From the NCBI GenBank assembly GCA_018268595.1, contig JAFDWH010000009.1, positions 310,001-374,000 on the forward strand: 64,000 nucleotides of DNA, in the 5' to 3' direction. Positions 1 to 7,818 of the stretch are shown here, in pieces; within the stretch, counting starts at the first letter, position 1; each line of letters opens with the position of its first letter. Source of the DNA: Actinomycetota bacterium. Its GTDB lineage: Bacteria; Actinomycetota; Thermoleophilia; Solirubrobacterales; Solirubrobacteraceae. Below the pieces are notes generated by a model. That model did not search any database. It had not been told where the DNA came from and saw nothing but the letters and a program-made list of their open reading frames with translations. The translations under genes were made by a program, and so were the position numbers.

Positions 1-1
1 G

Positions 2-340
2 GCGGGGCTCGTGGTCGTGATCTCCGACTTCCGCGACCAGGACGAGTGGACGCGGCCGCTGGGCGCGCTGTCGGCGCGCCACTCGGTGATGGCGCTGGAG
101 ATCGGCGATCCCCGTGAGGCGGAAGTCCCGGCGGTCGGCCGGCTGTCGCTGGTCGACCCGGAGACGGGCGCGCACGTCTCGGTGGACACGTCGAGCCGGC
201 GCGTGCGCGAGCGCTTCGCCGCGCTGGAGGCCGAGCGCCGCGCGACGGTCGCGCGCGAGCTGCGGCGGCTGGAGGTCGAGCACGTGACGCTCTCGACCGC
301 CGGCGACTGGCTGCAGACGCTCGGGAGAGTGCTGCGATGA
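2..340 (+). CDS. DUF58 domain protein, C-terminal part (cut by window start)
   Basis: Only the last 112 codons are present; the frame is open from the first base. It carries a hydrophobic strand leading into ISDF followed by an Arg-rich helical tail (RRVRERFAALEAERR), as at the C-terminal end of DUF58 proteins, whose fold is related to von Willebrand A domains. In many bacteria DUF58 genes lie between a MoxR ATPase and BatA-like proteins, a set linked to envelope stress or maturation of periplasmic enzymes. The next gene is BatA-like and starts inside this stop codon (ATGA), which fits that context. The family call rests on this short end plus the neighbour; the MoxR gene would be upstream, outside the window. 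Confidence 0.65.
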   Translation, partial: AGLVVVISDFRDQDEWTRPLGALSARHSVMALEIGDPREAEVPAVGRLSLVDPETGAHVSVDTSSRRVRERFAALEAERRATVARELRRLEVEHVTLSTAGDWLQTLGRVLR

Positions 341-1293
341 CGTTCGGCAGCCCGCTGCTGCTGCTGACGCTGCTGCTCGTGCCGCTCGCGCTCGCAGCGC
401 ACGTCGCGTCGCGCCGGCGCGCGCGCAGATACGCGGTGCGCTTCCCGGCCGCGGCGACGCTGGCGCTCGCGGCCGGCCGCGCGCCGGCGTGGCGGCGCGG
501 GCTGCCGCTCGCGCTGCTGCTGGCGTCGATCGCGGCGCTCGCGCTCGCGCTCGCGAAGCCGCAGCGGACGGTGGCGGTGCCGGTCGAGCGCGCGTCGATC
601 ATGCTCGTGACCGACCACTCGCGCTCGATGATGGCCGAGGACGTCGACCCGACGCGGCTGGGGGCGGCGAAGCGTGCCGCGCACACGTTCCTCGACCAGC
701 TCCCGCCCGGCGTGCGCGTCGGCGTGACGACCTTCTCCGACGTGCCCGACGGGACCCAGGCGCCGACGCGCGACCACGCGCTCGTGCGGCAGATGATCGA
801 CCAGCAGGTCGCCGACGGCGGGACCGCGACCGGCGACGCGCTGCAGGTCGCGCTCGACACGCTCGAACGCGAGCCGAGAGGCGCCGACGGCAGACGGCCG
901 CCGTCGGCGATCGTGCTGCTGAGCGACGGCACGACGACGACCGGCCGCGACCCCGTGGCCGTCGCGCAGTCGGCCCGGGAGCTGAGGATCCCGATCTACA
1001 CGGTCGCGCTCGGCACGCGCGACGCGACCGTGCCGAACCCCGGCTTCGGCCCGCCGCTGCTGTCGGTCCCGCCCGACCCCGCGCTGCTGAAGCGGATCGC
1101 CGACACCTCCGGCGGGCACGCCTACTCGGCGCAGGACGACCAGCAGCTCTCGACGATCTACAGAACGCTCGGCTCCCAGCTCGGCACGCGCGACGCCCAG
1201 CGCGAGGTCACCGCCGCGTTCGCGGTCGGCGGGCTCGTGCTGCTGCTCGGCGCCGCCGCCGCGTCGACGCGCTGGGCGGGGCGGGTGCCGTAG
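337..1293 (+). CDS. BatA-like membrane-anchored VWA domain protein
   Basis: 318 aa. N-terminal hydrophobic segments lie at about 3-22 and 56-74, followed by a VWA domain from about residue 85 and a C-terminal membrane segment at about 288-308. The metal-ion-dependent adhesion site is seen as DHSRS (93-97), with the expected Thr in GGTATGDAL and Asp in LLSDGTTT. This is the BatA/Aerotolerance layout: two short N-terminal helices, an extracytoplasmic VWA domain and a C-terminal anchor. It overlaps the DUF58 gene by 4 bp, so the two are translationally coupled and probably work with a MoxR AAA+ ATPase. The molecular partner is unknown for most members. Confidence 0.8.
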   Translation: MTFGSPLLLLTLLLVPLALAAHVASRRRARRYAVRFPAAATLALAAGRAPAWRRGLPLALLLASIAALALALAKPQRTVAVPVERASIMLVTDHSRSMMAEDVDPTRLGAAKRAAHTFLDQLPPGVRVGVTTFSDVPDGTQAPTRDHALVRQMIDQQVADGGTATGDALQVALDTLEREPRGADGRRPPSAIVLLSDGTTTTGRDPVAVAQSARELRIPIYTVALGTRDATVPNPGFGPPLLSVPPDPALLKRIADTSGGHAYSAQDDQQLSTIYRTLGSQLGTRDAQREVTAAFAVGGLVLLLGAAAASTRWAGRVP

Positions 1294-1314
1294 CGGGCGC
1301 CGCCCCGCCGGGTC

Positions 1315-1737
1315 TCACGGGTAGCTCTCGCAGGCGACGCCGTCGTTGTCGGCGTCGTGCTCCGGGTCGGACCCGGGCGTGACGGTGAAGGAGTGGCCGA
1401 TCTGGGCGCACGTCATTCCGGCGTAGTCGCTGCCGCTGCTGCCGCCAGAGCCGCCGGAGCCGCCCACGTCCGACGCCGCCGGCGCCGCGGACGTGACGGT
1501 CACGGTCTGCGTGCGCACGACGCGGCGGACCTTCGTGACGGTGCGCGTGTGGACCACCGGCACGCGCTTGACCTGCGTCTCGACGACGGTCTGCGTCTCC
1601 GTCGTCGTCTGCGTGTCGCCGCCGGCGGCCGCGCCGACGATCAGCCCGAGCACGAGGCCCGCCACGCCGGCGGCCACGCCCAGGTTCCGGCGCCTGCGCC
1701 GCTCGGCGCCAGCCGTACCGCCCTGCCCTGCCTCCAC
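1315..1737 (-). CDS. membrane-anchored Excalibur calcium-binding domain protein
   Basis: 140 aa. An Arg-rich N-terminus precedes one membrane helix (about 19-40). A long Thr/Val/Ser/Gly-rich linker (about 42-105, repeated TQT and TVT, then GGSGGSGG) leads to a C-terminal Excalibur module with the signature DADNDGVACE, preceded by GMTCAQIG. Excalibur domains are small extracellular EF-hand-like Ca2+ sites found in surface proteins and nucleases of actinobacteria and firmicutes. The GTG start is supported by GGGAGGAG six bases upstream. It converges on the BatA-like gene 21 bp away. Its role is unknown; the linker would place the domain within or beyond the peptidoglycan. Confidence 0.75.
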   Translation of the reverse strand: MEAGQGGTAGAERRRRRNLGVAAGVAGLVLGLIVGAAAGGDTQTTTETQTVVETQVKRVPVVHTRTVTKVRRVVRTQTVTVTSAAPAASDVGGSGGSGGSSGSDYAGMTCAQIGHSFTVTPGSDPEHDADNDGVACESYP

Positions 1738-1822
1738 CGCACTCTCCTCCCGCTCTTTTTCGCGCCGGAAGATAGTGCGGTCGCGGGACGGGATGCCCGC
1801 GTTTGGCTCGCCGCCTGGCGCG

Positions 1823-2095
1823 CTACGTGACGATCGCCCAGGGCTCGACCCTGGAGCTGACGATCAGGCCGGCGGCCTTGTAGGGGTCGGCGGCGGCGAA
1901 CGCCTCGGCGTCGGCCGCCTCGCGGAAGGCGAGCAGGCCGCCGTGGACCGGCACGCCGATCCCACCGGCGATCACGCAGCGGCCGTCGGCCTGGTGCTCG
2001 CGGATCAGCGCGATGTGCGCGTCGCGGTGGGGCGCGCGGCGCTCGGTCATGTCGTCCACGTACTCGTAGACGAGCAGGTGCAGCAGCTCGGACAT
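1823..2095 (-). CDS. YciI family protein
   Basis: 90 aa. It starts MSELLHLLVYEY, has a central conserved stretch IREHQADGRCVIAGG, and ends with AFAAADPYKAAGLI and a WAIV strand. This is the alpha-beta ferredoxin-like fold of YciI proteins, with the typical ADPY motif. YciI proteins are dimeric and putatively enzymatic; a His/Asp pair is often discussed, but substrates are mostly unknown. The frame is open further upstream, but only this start gives a normal family length; the upstream part would run into the vapBC promoter. It is divergent from the antitoxin gene at 2162. Confidence 0.7.
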   Translation of the reverse strand: MSELLHLLVYEYVDDMTERRAPHRDAHIALIREHQADGRCVIAGGIGVPVHGGLLAFREAADAEAFAAADPYKAAGLIVSSRVEPWAIVT

Positions 2096-2121
2096 CGGCG
2101 GCAGATAACCACATCCCTGTT

Positions 2122-2150
2122 GTATCACGATTCGCCGCATCGCGTGATAC
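2122..2150. promoter_or_regulatory. inverted repeat, probable operator of the vapBC module
   Basis: Perfect 8-bp arms GTATCACG (2122-2129) and CGTGATAC (2143-2150) are separated by 13 bp and end 11 bp before the antitoxin ATG. Ribbon-helix-helix antitoxins normally repress their own operon through such repeats. The stretch is AT-richer than its surroundings. No binding evidence is available from sequence alone. Confidence 0.55.
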
Positions 2151-2161
2151 GCTCGAAGTCT

Positions 2162-2410
2162 ATGCGCAGCCTGCGACTCGAACCGGCGCTCGACGAGCGC
2201 GTCCGCCGCGCGGCCGCCGCCGAGGGCTCGACCGTCTCCGAGTTCCTGCGGAGGGCGGCGGCCGAGCGCGCCGAGCGCACCCTGGCCAACCGCAACAGCG
2301 ACCGGCTCGCCGACGTCATCGGCAGCGTCCACGGCGGCGGCGCCGGCCGCGCGCGCGACACCGGCGCCGCGTTCGGGGATCTGCTCGCAGAGCGGCGCGC
2401 GCAGCGGTGA
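2162..2410 (+). CDS. ribbon-helix-helix antitoxin (VapB/CopG-like)
   Basis: 82 aa. The N-terminus MRSLRLEPALDERVRR, followed by a helix-turn-helix pair ending AEGSTVSEFLRRAAAER, fits a ribbon-helix-helix DNA-binding domain (strand 1-7, two helices to about 42). The remaining C-terminal half would wrap the toxin. The stop overlaps the GTG start of the PIN gene (GTGA), the usual coupled arrangement of VapBC modules. A perfect inverted repeat lies just upstream and is the likely autoregulatory site. The ATG at 2162 places the ribbon strand exactly at the N-terminus, which argues against the longer frame. Confidence 0.8.
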   Translation: MRSLRLEPALDERVRRAAAAEGSTVSEFLRRAAAERAERTLANRNSDRLADVIGSVHGGGAGRARDTGAAFGDLLAERRAQR

Positions 2411-2817
2411 CGATCACCGACGCCGGCCCGTTGATCGCGCTGATCGACGCCGACGAGCCCGACCACGACCGCTGCCGCGAGACGCTCGACGCGCTGCGCC
2501 TCCCGCTGCTGACCACCTGGCCCGCCTTCACGGAGGCGATGTACCTGCTCGGCCGCGCCGCCGGCTGGAAGGGCCAGAGCGCGCTCTGGCGGCTGCTGCT
2601 GCGCGAGGATCTCGTCGTCGTCGCGCCCACCGCCGCCGTCAACGCGCGCGCCGCGCGCCTGATGGAGACCTACGCCGACCGACCGATGGACCTCGCCGAC
2701 GCGACGCTCGTGGCGCTCGCCGAGCAGCGCGACAGCAACCGCGTCTTCACGCTCGACGGCGACTTCCACGTCTACCGCTTCAAGGGCCGCCGTCGCTTCG
2801 AGGTCGTCCCCGCGTAG
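2407..2817 (+). CDS. PIN domain ribonuclease toxin (VapC-like)
   Basis: 136 aa with GTG start. Acidic residues of the PIN active site are visible: D in TDAGPLIALID (first strand), E in the FTEAMY region, D in MDLADATLVAL and D in VFTLDGDFHVY near the C-terminus. PIN toxins are Mg2+-dependent RNases, commonly cutting initiator tRNA or rRNA, and are inhibited by the upstream antitoxin. The start overlaps the antitoxin stop by 4 bp. The gene converges with the metallophosphoesterase 16 bp downstream. Confidence 0.85.
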   Translation: MTITDAGPLIALIDADEPDHDRCRETLDALRLPLLTTWPAFTEAMYLLGRAAGWKGQSALWRLLLREDLVVVAPTAAVNARAARLMETYADRPMDLADATLVALAEQRDSNRVFTLDGDFHVYRFKGRRRFEVVPA

Positions 2818-2833
2818 CGCGCGTGCGCGCGCC

Positions 2834-4333
2834 TCACGGCCCCGCGACGCGCCACTGCCACACGCCGTCGGCGTCCGGCGCGGCGAGCAGCTCGTCCTCG
2901 ACGACGCCGGCCTCTCTGCCGGCGCAGCCGGTGATCCCGAGGCAGCGGATGCGCAGCTCGCCGGTGGACGCCTCGACGTGCAGCACCTGCTTGAACAGCG
3001 GCGGGTCGTTCCAGTCGAAGAACTCCGAGAAGAGCGCCTGCAGCAGGCCGCGCTTGCCCTGGCCGGGCAGCGGGAAGATCCGCGCCGCCGCGCGCCGCGT
3101 GCGGTCGCTCACGACGACCGCCTGCGCGTCGGCCTTCGCCGGCGCGATCCCCAGCCGCTCGGCCATGTACGCCGCCGCCTGCGCCGGGACGATCTCGAGC
3201 CCGCCCGCGAACGGGATGCGCGTCGCGTACAGCCGGCTGTAGAACGACAGCGAGTCGCCGCGCAGCGGGTAGCAGCGGAACGCCTCCTCGTTCACGCCGT
3301 CCAGCGCCACCTTCGGGATCGTGTGCGTCGCGTGCATGAACGCCCCGCCGCCGCCGCTCACGAGGTACTGGATCGTGCGACCCGGCTCGACCGCGACCGG
3401 ATAGCGCTGGTAGTTGTGGATGTCGCCGCCGATCGCCGCGACGTAGTTGTGCGCGCGCTCCCGCACGATCTCGTCGACCGACCGCCCCGGCTCGCCCTCG
3501 ATCGACCCCGGGTGGAATCTCCCGTCGACGGCCAGCGGCTTGCCGGTGATCAGGATCTTCGGCTTCTCCGACGCGGCGGAGACGCGCCGCAGCCACGCCG
3601 CCTGGTCGCGGTCGATCTCCCCCGTGATGCCGGTGTCGATCCCGACGAGCTGCAGCGGCCCGGTGTCGAGCAGCCAGTAGGGCGCCGGCTGGCCGGCCCG
3701 CGGCCGCGCGTCGCGCAGCGCCCGCAGCTGCGCCCGCTCGTCGTCGTCCAGCCGCGGCGGCCGGCGCCACAGCAGCCGGCGCAGCAGCGGCCCGCCCACC
3801 GACGGCGGCGCCGTCTCCACCCCGCACAGGTGGAACATGAAGCCGGTCAGCCCGTCGTACCAGTCGTGGTTGCCGGGCACCGCGTAGATCGGCCGCTCGT
3901 AGCCGGCGTAGACGTCGTAGAAGTTGCGCTCGTACGTCGCCGCGCCGCCGGCCGGGTAGATCACGTCGCTCGCGATCACCATGAAGTCGGTCACCGCGGA
4001 GAGGCGCTCGAGCAGCGGCACGGTCACGTACTGCGACATGTCGCCCTCGCCCGTGTCGCCGGCCAGCACGAACGAGACGCGCCCGAGGTCGCTGCGATCG
4101 ATGCGCGGATCCGACACGCCGAGCGCCGCCATCCAGGCGCGGCGCTCGTCGTTCGTCGGGTCGCCACCGAGCCAGCCGGCGCGCGCGAGCTTGTCGTTGC
4201 GCGAGGCGAGCAGCGGCCGCGGGTCGAGCCACGAGAACGGCCGGCGCGGCTTCAGCGCTCTCAGCTCGCCGCTCGCCGGGCACTCCCAGCCCGCGCCGGC
4301 GACCGACGCGCGCGAGCTGGGCTGCTGGCTCAC
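2834..4333 (-). CDS. calcineurin-like metallophosphoesterase
   Basis: 499 aa. Metal-binding motifs occur in family order: GDT (92-94, Asp93), ASDVIYPAG (Asp123), PGNHDW (153-158) and GGDIHNY (302-308). The motif that usually carries a His near TGKP (about 263-266) lacks it, so the second-metal site may be altered. No signal peptide is seen, so it should act in the cytoplasm. It is much longer than stand-alone phosphodiesterases because of a C-terminal half of unknown function (about 320-499). It is the third gene of a tightly coupled operon with a haem peroxidase and a GMC oxidoreductase; its start overlaps the oxidoreductase stop by 4 bp. The substrate cannot be named. Confidence 0.85.
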   Translation of the reverse strand: MSQQPSSRASVAGAGWECPASGELRALKPRRPFSWLDPRPLLASRNDKLARAGWLGGDPTNDERRAWMAALGVSDPRIDRSDLGRVSFVLAGDTGEGDMSQYVTVPLLERLSAVTDFMVIASDVIYPAGGAATYERNFYDVYAGYERPIYAVPGNHDWYDGLTGFMFHLCGVETAPPSVGGPLLRRLLWRRPPRLDDDERAQLRALRDARPRAGQPAPYWLLDTGPLQLVGIDTGITGEIDRDQAAWLRRVSAASEKPKILITGKPLAVDGRFHPGSIEGEPGRSVDEIVRERAHNYVAAIGGDIHNYQRYPVAVEPGRTIQYLVSGGGGAFMHATHTIPKVALDGVNEEAFRCYPLRGDSLSFYSRLYATRIPFAGGLEIVPAQAAAYMAERLGIAPAKADAQAVVVSDRTRRAAARIFPLPGQGKRGLLQALFSEFFDWNDPPLFKQVLHVEASTGELRIRCLGITGCAGREAGVVEDELLAAPDADGVWQWRVAGP

Positions 4334-6042
4334 GCGGTTGCCTCAGCCGCCCGCCCCTCGTGCTCGGCCACGATCGTGTCGGCGAAGCGGTCGGCCAGCG
4401 CCGCGATCGTGAAGCTCGGGTTCGGGCCGACCGGCCCCGGCATCACCGAGCCGTCGGCGATGTGGAGGCCCGCATGGCCGAACACGCGGCCGTGCGCGTC
4501 GACCACGCCATCCTCCGGCCCGCTGCCCATCGGGCAGCCGCCGAGCGGGTGCACGGTGATCAGCCGGTGCAGGTGCGAGAGCGGGTTCTGCACGAGCTCG
4601 CCCCCGAGCTGCTCGTTGATCGCCGCCATCGCCGAGCGCACGCGCGCGAGGTACGCCTCCGACGTGCGCTCCGTCCAGTCGAGCGCGAGCAGCCCCTCGT
4701 CGAGCGAGAAGCGGCCGTCCGGCGTGTCGCGACCCATGCCGAGCATCGGCAGAAGCGTCGCAGCCTGGTCGGCGTCGTCGAGCACGTCGGCGATCTGGCT
4801 GCCGATCTCGCTCTGCGGGCTGTGTCTGATCTGCGCCCACACGCGCCGCAGCAGGAAGTGCGCGACGCGCCGCAGCTCGCCCGGGAGGTCGAGCCCCTCC
4901 TGCAGCCACGACGCCCACGCCGGATAGCCGCCCTCCTGCACGTAGTAGCCCGGCCCGCTTCCGCCGTCGTTCTCGTCCGGCACGCGGATCGTCGAGGTGA
5001 TCGCGGGGCCGATCGGCGCCTCGAGCGGCCAGTGACTGCCGTCGGCGCGGCGCGCGTTCGTGACGAAGGTCAGCAGGTCGCCGTTGCCGGAGAAGCGCGT
5101 GCCGAGCGCGGGCGGCAGGCCGCCGAGCGCGTCCGCGTTGCGCAGCAGCAGGAACGGCGTGCCGAGCGCGCCGGCCGACAGGATCAGCCGCTCGCAGGTC
5201 AGCTCGTGCACCGGCAGCATCGCGGTCTCGACGCCGCCCGCGCCCTCCTGCTCGTCGGTGTGGACGACGTAGCGCACGAACCAGCCGCCGCCCGGCCTTG
5301 GCGCGAACGAGCGCACCTCGTGGCGCGTGCGCAGGTCGGCGCCGTGGTGCGCGGCGAGCGACAGGTACGTGTAGTCGAGCGAGTTCTTCGCGCCGTAGTT
5401 GCAGCCGACGTCGCACTCGCCGACGAGCCGGCAGGTCGAGCGCGGCATCCCGTGCACGTTCGGGATCGCCTCCGGGATCGACTCGCCGATCACCGGTCTG
5501 TCCGGGTCGGCGCCGAACGTGATCGCGAGGTCCGGCAGGAACCAGTCGAAGCCCGCCGCGAGCGCCGCCTCGCGGTAGGCCGCGGTCTTCGGCGTGCCGT
5601 CGTAGGGCGCGTGCGCGAACGGGTACGGCGTCGGTCTGATGATCGCGTGGACGTTGTCGTAGTGCGGCTCGAGCTGCGCGCGCGTGACCGGCCACGGCAC
5701 GTGCGTGCCGTCCGGCATCACGCTGTCGAACCACTGCTCGTCCTTGCGGATGAAGACGTTCGCGTAGATCAGCGAGCCGCCGCCGAGCCCGGCGCTGACG
5801 ACCGCGTCGATCCCCTTGAACGACCAGATGTCGAACAGCCCGTGCAGGCCCTCGCTCGGGTCCCAGAAGTTCGTCCGCATCTGGCGCGGCGTGCGCGCGA
5901 ACGAGCCCGGCGGGTATGGCTTGCCGCGCTCCAGCAGGACGACGCCGATCCCTTCCTTCGCCAGCCGGTAGGCCGTCACCGAGCCGCCGAAGCCCGAGCC
6001 GACGACGACCGCGTCAACGTGCTCCGTCGCGGTCGCCATCAC
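4330..6042 (-). CDS. GMC family FAD oxidoreductase (cholesterol oxidase-like)
   Basis: 570 aa. The N-terminal Rossmann motif GSGFGGSV (15-22) binds FAD, and E38 in LLERG would contact the ribose. A cluster STCRLVGECDVGCNYGAKNS resembles the CxxGCxxGAK signature of GMC alcohol and sterol oxidases. The C-terminal active-site block has HPLGGCPMG, then the conserved IADGSVMPGPVGPNPSFTI. Such enzymes oxidise an alcohol and usually pass electrons to O2, giving H2O2. There is no Sec or Tat signal. It overlaps the peroxidase upstream and the phosphoesterase downstream by 4 bp each. A plausible job is to supply H2O2 to the peroxidase, but it could instead be a dehydrogenase. The substrate is unknown. 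Confidence 0.85.
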   Translation of the reverse strand: MMATATEHVDAVVVGSGFGGSVTAYRLAKEGIGVVLLERGKPYPPGSFARTPRQMRTNFWDPSEGLHGLFDIWSFKGIDAVVSAGLGGGSLIYANVFIRKDEQWFDSVMPDGTHVPWPVTRAQLEPHYDNVHAIIRPTPYPFAHAPYDGTPKTAAYREAALAAGFDWFLPDLAITFGADPDRPVIGESIPEAIPNVHGMPRSTCRLVGECDVGCNYGAKNSLDYTYLSLAAHHGADLRTRHEVRSFAPRPGGGWFVRYVVHTDEQEGAGGVETAMLPVHELTCERLILSAGALGTPFLLLRNADALGGLPPALGTRFSGNGDLLTFVTNARRADGSHWPLEAPIGPAITSTIRVPDENDGGSGPGYYVQEGGYPAWASWLQEGLDLPGELRRVAHFLLRRVWAQIRHSPQSEIGSQIADVLDDADQAATLLPMLGMGRDTPDGRFSLDEGLLALDWTERTSEAYLARVRSAMAAINEQLGGELVQNPLSHLHRLITVHPLGGCPMGSGPEDGVVDAHGRVFGHAGLHIADGSVMPGPVGPNPSFTIAALADRFADTIVAEHEGRAAEATA

Positions 6043-7595
6043 GCCGCTCCCGCGAAGCGGATCAGGTCGCTCATCGTGAACTGGCCTCTTCTGGCGCCTC
6101 TCAGCTCCGGCCGCCAGCCGGGCGCGACGCGCAGGTAGGAGAGCGGGTCGCCGGCCAGCAGGCCGATCAGCACCTCCGCGACGATGCGCCCGCCGACCGG
6201 GCCGAGCCGGCGCCCGTCGCAGCGCAGCTTCGCCTCGCGCAGCACGTAGTACCAGAGCGGCGCGTGGTCGGCGAACGACGGCGCGACGCTGGCGAGGTCA
6301 AGCTCTCTGGCGGTCAGCGGCTCGATCCCCATCGCGCGCGCGACCGTCTGGCCGGACGGCAGCCCGAGCCGCAGGCCGCGCAGCAGGTTGCGCTGCGCGA
6401 GCGAGACGAGGCCGGGCAGCGGCGGCGGGTCGTTGAGGTCGCCGAGCGGGAACCCCAGCTCGTCGTCGATGCGGTAGCTCGGCTGCGGCAGGAATCTCTC
6501 TCTCGTGAGCCCGCGGTAGAAGTACTTCCACTGGAAGCCCCAGTCGTCGGGCAGCGGACGGAAGCCGTTGAGGTTCTCGAGGTTGCCGGGGTCGACGTTC
6601 TTGCTGAAGATCGGGAAGCGTCTGCCGCCCGTCGCTCTGCGCAGGAAGTCGTTGATGAAGTAGGACGGACGCACCATCGAGTGGCCGAAGCGGTAGGCCG
6701 CGACCGAGAACTCGACCGGCATGTACGGCTCGCTCTCCCACGCGTAGAAGCGCAAGTGCGCTCTGAGGATCGGGACCGGCGCTCTCGTGAATCTTCTGCC
6801 GCTGAGCGCGTCGACCGCGTACGGGTCGGGTCTGAGGATGTCGTCGACGATCTCGGGCCCGACGACGTGCGCGCGCAGGAAGTCGTTGACGACGATCCAC
6901 TGGTAGTGCCAGCGCACGACGCGCTGCGCCTCCTTGAAGGCGTCGTCGCCGTCGAAGCCTCTTCTGCGCACGTCGTCGACGACCGCGTTGTGGAAGCGCA
7001 GGAAGACCTGCTGGAGCTGCGAGACGATCAGGTTCTCGTCGTTGCGCGGGTCGCCGATCAGCGCGCGCTCGCCGAAGCGCGGCAGGTCGTGCGCGTCCGT
7101 GCCCTGCGCGACCGGGCGGCCGAGCGCGAGCTTGGCCGGGTCGGCCGAGTCGTACAGGTACGGCTGGTCGGCCGGGCCGCGGCCGTAGAGGTTGTCGAGG
7201 TCGAAGCGCGGCGTGCGGAAGTCGACGAGCGCGTCCGGGTCGTTCTGCCGCTGCAGCGTCGAGACGGGGTCGAACGTGATGTCGTGGTCGATGAACTGGC
7301 CGAGGTAGGTGTAGCCGGCCGGGACGTCGGGGTTCTGGTCCTCGTCGTCGGCGTCGAGCGGCTTGTCGTCCTCCTTCGGCTGGACGATCCGCTCGGCCAG
7401 TCTTCTCAGCTCGTCGAGCGCGGCGTCGTCGTCTGGCGGTGTGAACACCGGCAGGTTGCGGAACATGCGGCCGAAGCGGCCCTGCATCAGCGGCGAGGAG
7501 GCGGTCGCCTCCAGCCCGCGGGTGCTGCTGCGCCCGTGCCCGGGCGGGCCGGTCGGCGTGGTGGCTTGCGGCCCTGCGGCGTTCAACGCGGTCAT
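6039..7595 (-). CDS. animal-type (myeloperoxidase family) haem peroxidase
   Basis: 518 aa. Catalytic residues of the animal haem peroxidase superfamily are all visible: distal Gln100 and His104 with Ca-ligand Asp105 (LGQFIDHDITFDP), the Arg-x-x-Glu pair Arg184/Glu187 (GDPRNDE), the LRFHN helix, and proximal His305 (AAYRFGHSMVRPSY). Glu/Asp that could bind haem covalently are present (Glu187). No signal peptide is found, unlike most secreted eukaryotic members, so a cytoplasmic location is expected. It is the first gene of the peroxidase-GMC-phosphoesterase operon. AGA arginine codons are unusually frequent for this GC content (for example around 6070-6110, 6480-6500, 6780-6800). The substrate (halide, phenol or lipid) cannot be told. 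Confidence 0.9.
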   Translation of the reverse strand: MTALNAAGPQATTPTGPPGHGRSSTRGLEATASSPLMQGRFGRMFRNLPVFTPPDDDAALDELRRLAERIVQPKEDDKPLDADDEDQNPDVPAGYTYLGQFIDHDITFDPVSTLQRQNDPDALVDFRTPRFDLDNLYGRGPADQPYLYDSADPAKLALGRPVAQGTDAHDLPRFGERALIGDPRNDENLIVSQLQQVFLRFHNAVVDDVRRRGFDGDDAFKEAQRVVRWHYQWIVVNDFLRAHVVGPEIVDDILRPDPYAVDALSGRRFTRAPVPILRAHLRFYAWESEPYMPVEFSVAAYRFGHSMVRPSYFINDFLRRATGGRRFPIFSKNVDPGNLENLNGFRPLPDDWGFQWKYFYRGLTRERFLPQPSYRIDDELGFPLGDLNDPPPLPGLVSLAQRNLLRGLRLGLPSGQTVARAMGIEPLTARELDLASVAPSFADHAPLWYYVLREAKLRCDGRRLGPVGGRIVAEVLIGLLAGDPLSYLRVAPGWRPELRGARRGQFTMSDLIRFAGAA

Positions 7596-7674
7596 CCGTC
7601 GGCCCCTTCCGGCGATGTGCTTAGAACTGGAGCCGTGACGCTATACAAAGCGGACCGATTGCCGCAAGGGATCT

Positions 7675-7798
7675 TCACCGGTGATGGACAGGTATGTGCG
7701 ACGGGACCGCGTTGCGGCTCCGGTCCGCAGACGCGCCGGTGCGCAGTCGGCGCGCGAACCGGCACGGCTCCCGGCCGGTGCCGTTGCGCACGCAACGG
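7675..7798. promoter_or_regulatory. divergent promoter region with operator-like palindromes
   Basis: The 223-bp gap between the peroxidase start (7595) and the exporter start (7819) contains TCACCGGTGA (7675-7684, perfect) and the 8-bp arms CCGTTGCG (7781-7788) and CGCAACGG (7791-7798) around a CA centre. The second palindrome ends 20 bp before the exporter ATG, where a repressor would block transcription. The lower-GC stretch near 7640 (CTATACAAAG) may hold a -10 box. No regulator gene is adjacent. Confidence 0.45.
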
Positions 7799-7818
7799 TT
7801 ACTCTCGGTCGTCGCCGG

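Noticed and set aside
2978-4927. Long plus-strand open frame opposite the phosphoesterase and GMC genes
   Set aside because: High-GC genomes give long antisense frames; its composition (Arg/Val/Ala/Asp-rich, no motif) differs from a real protein, while the opposite strand has clear domains.
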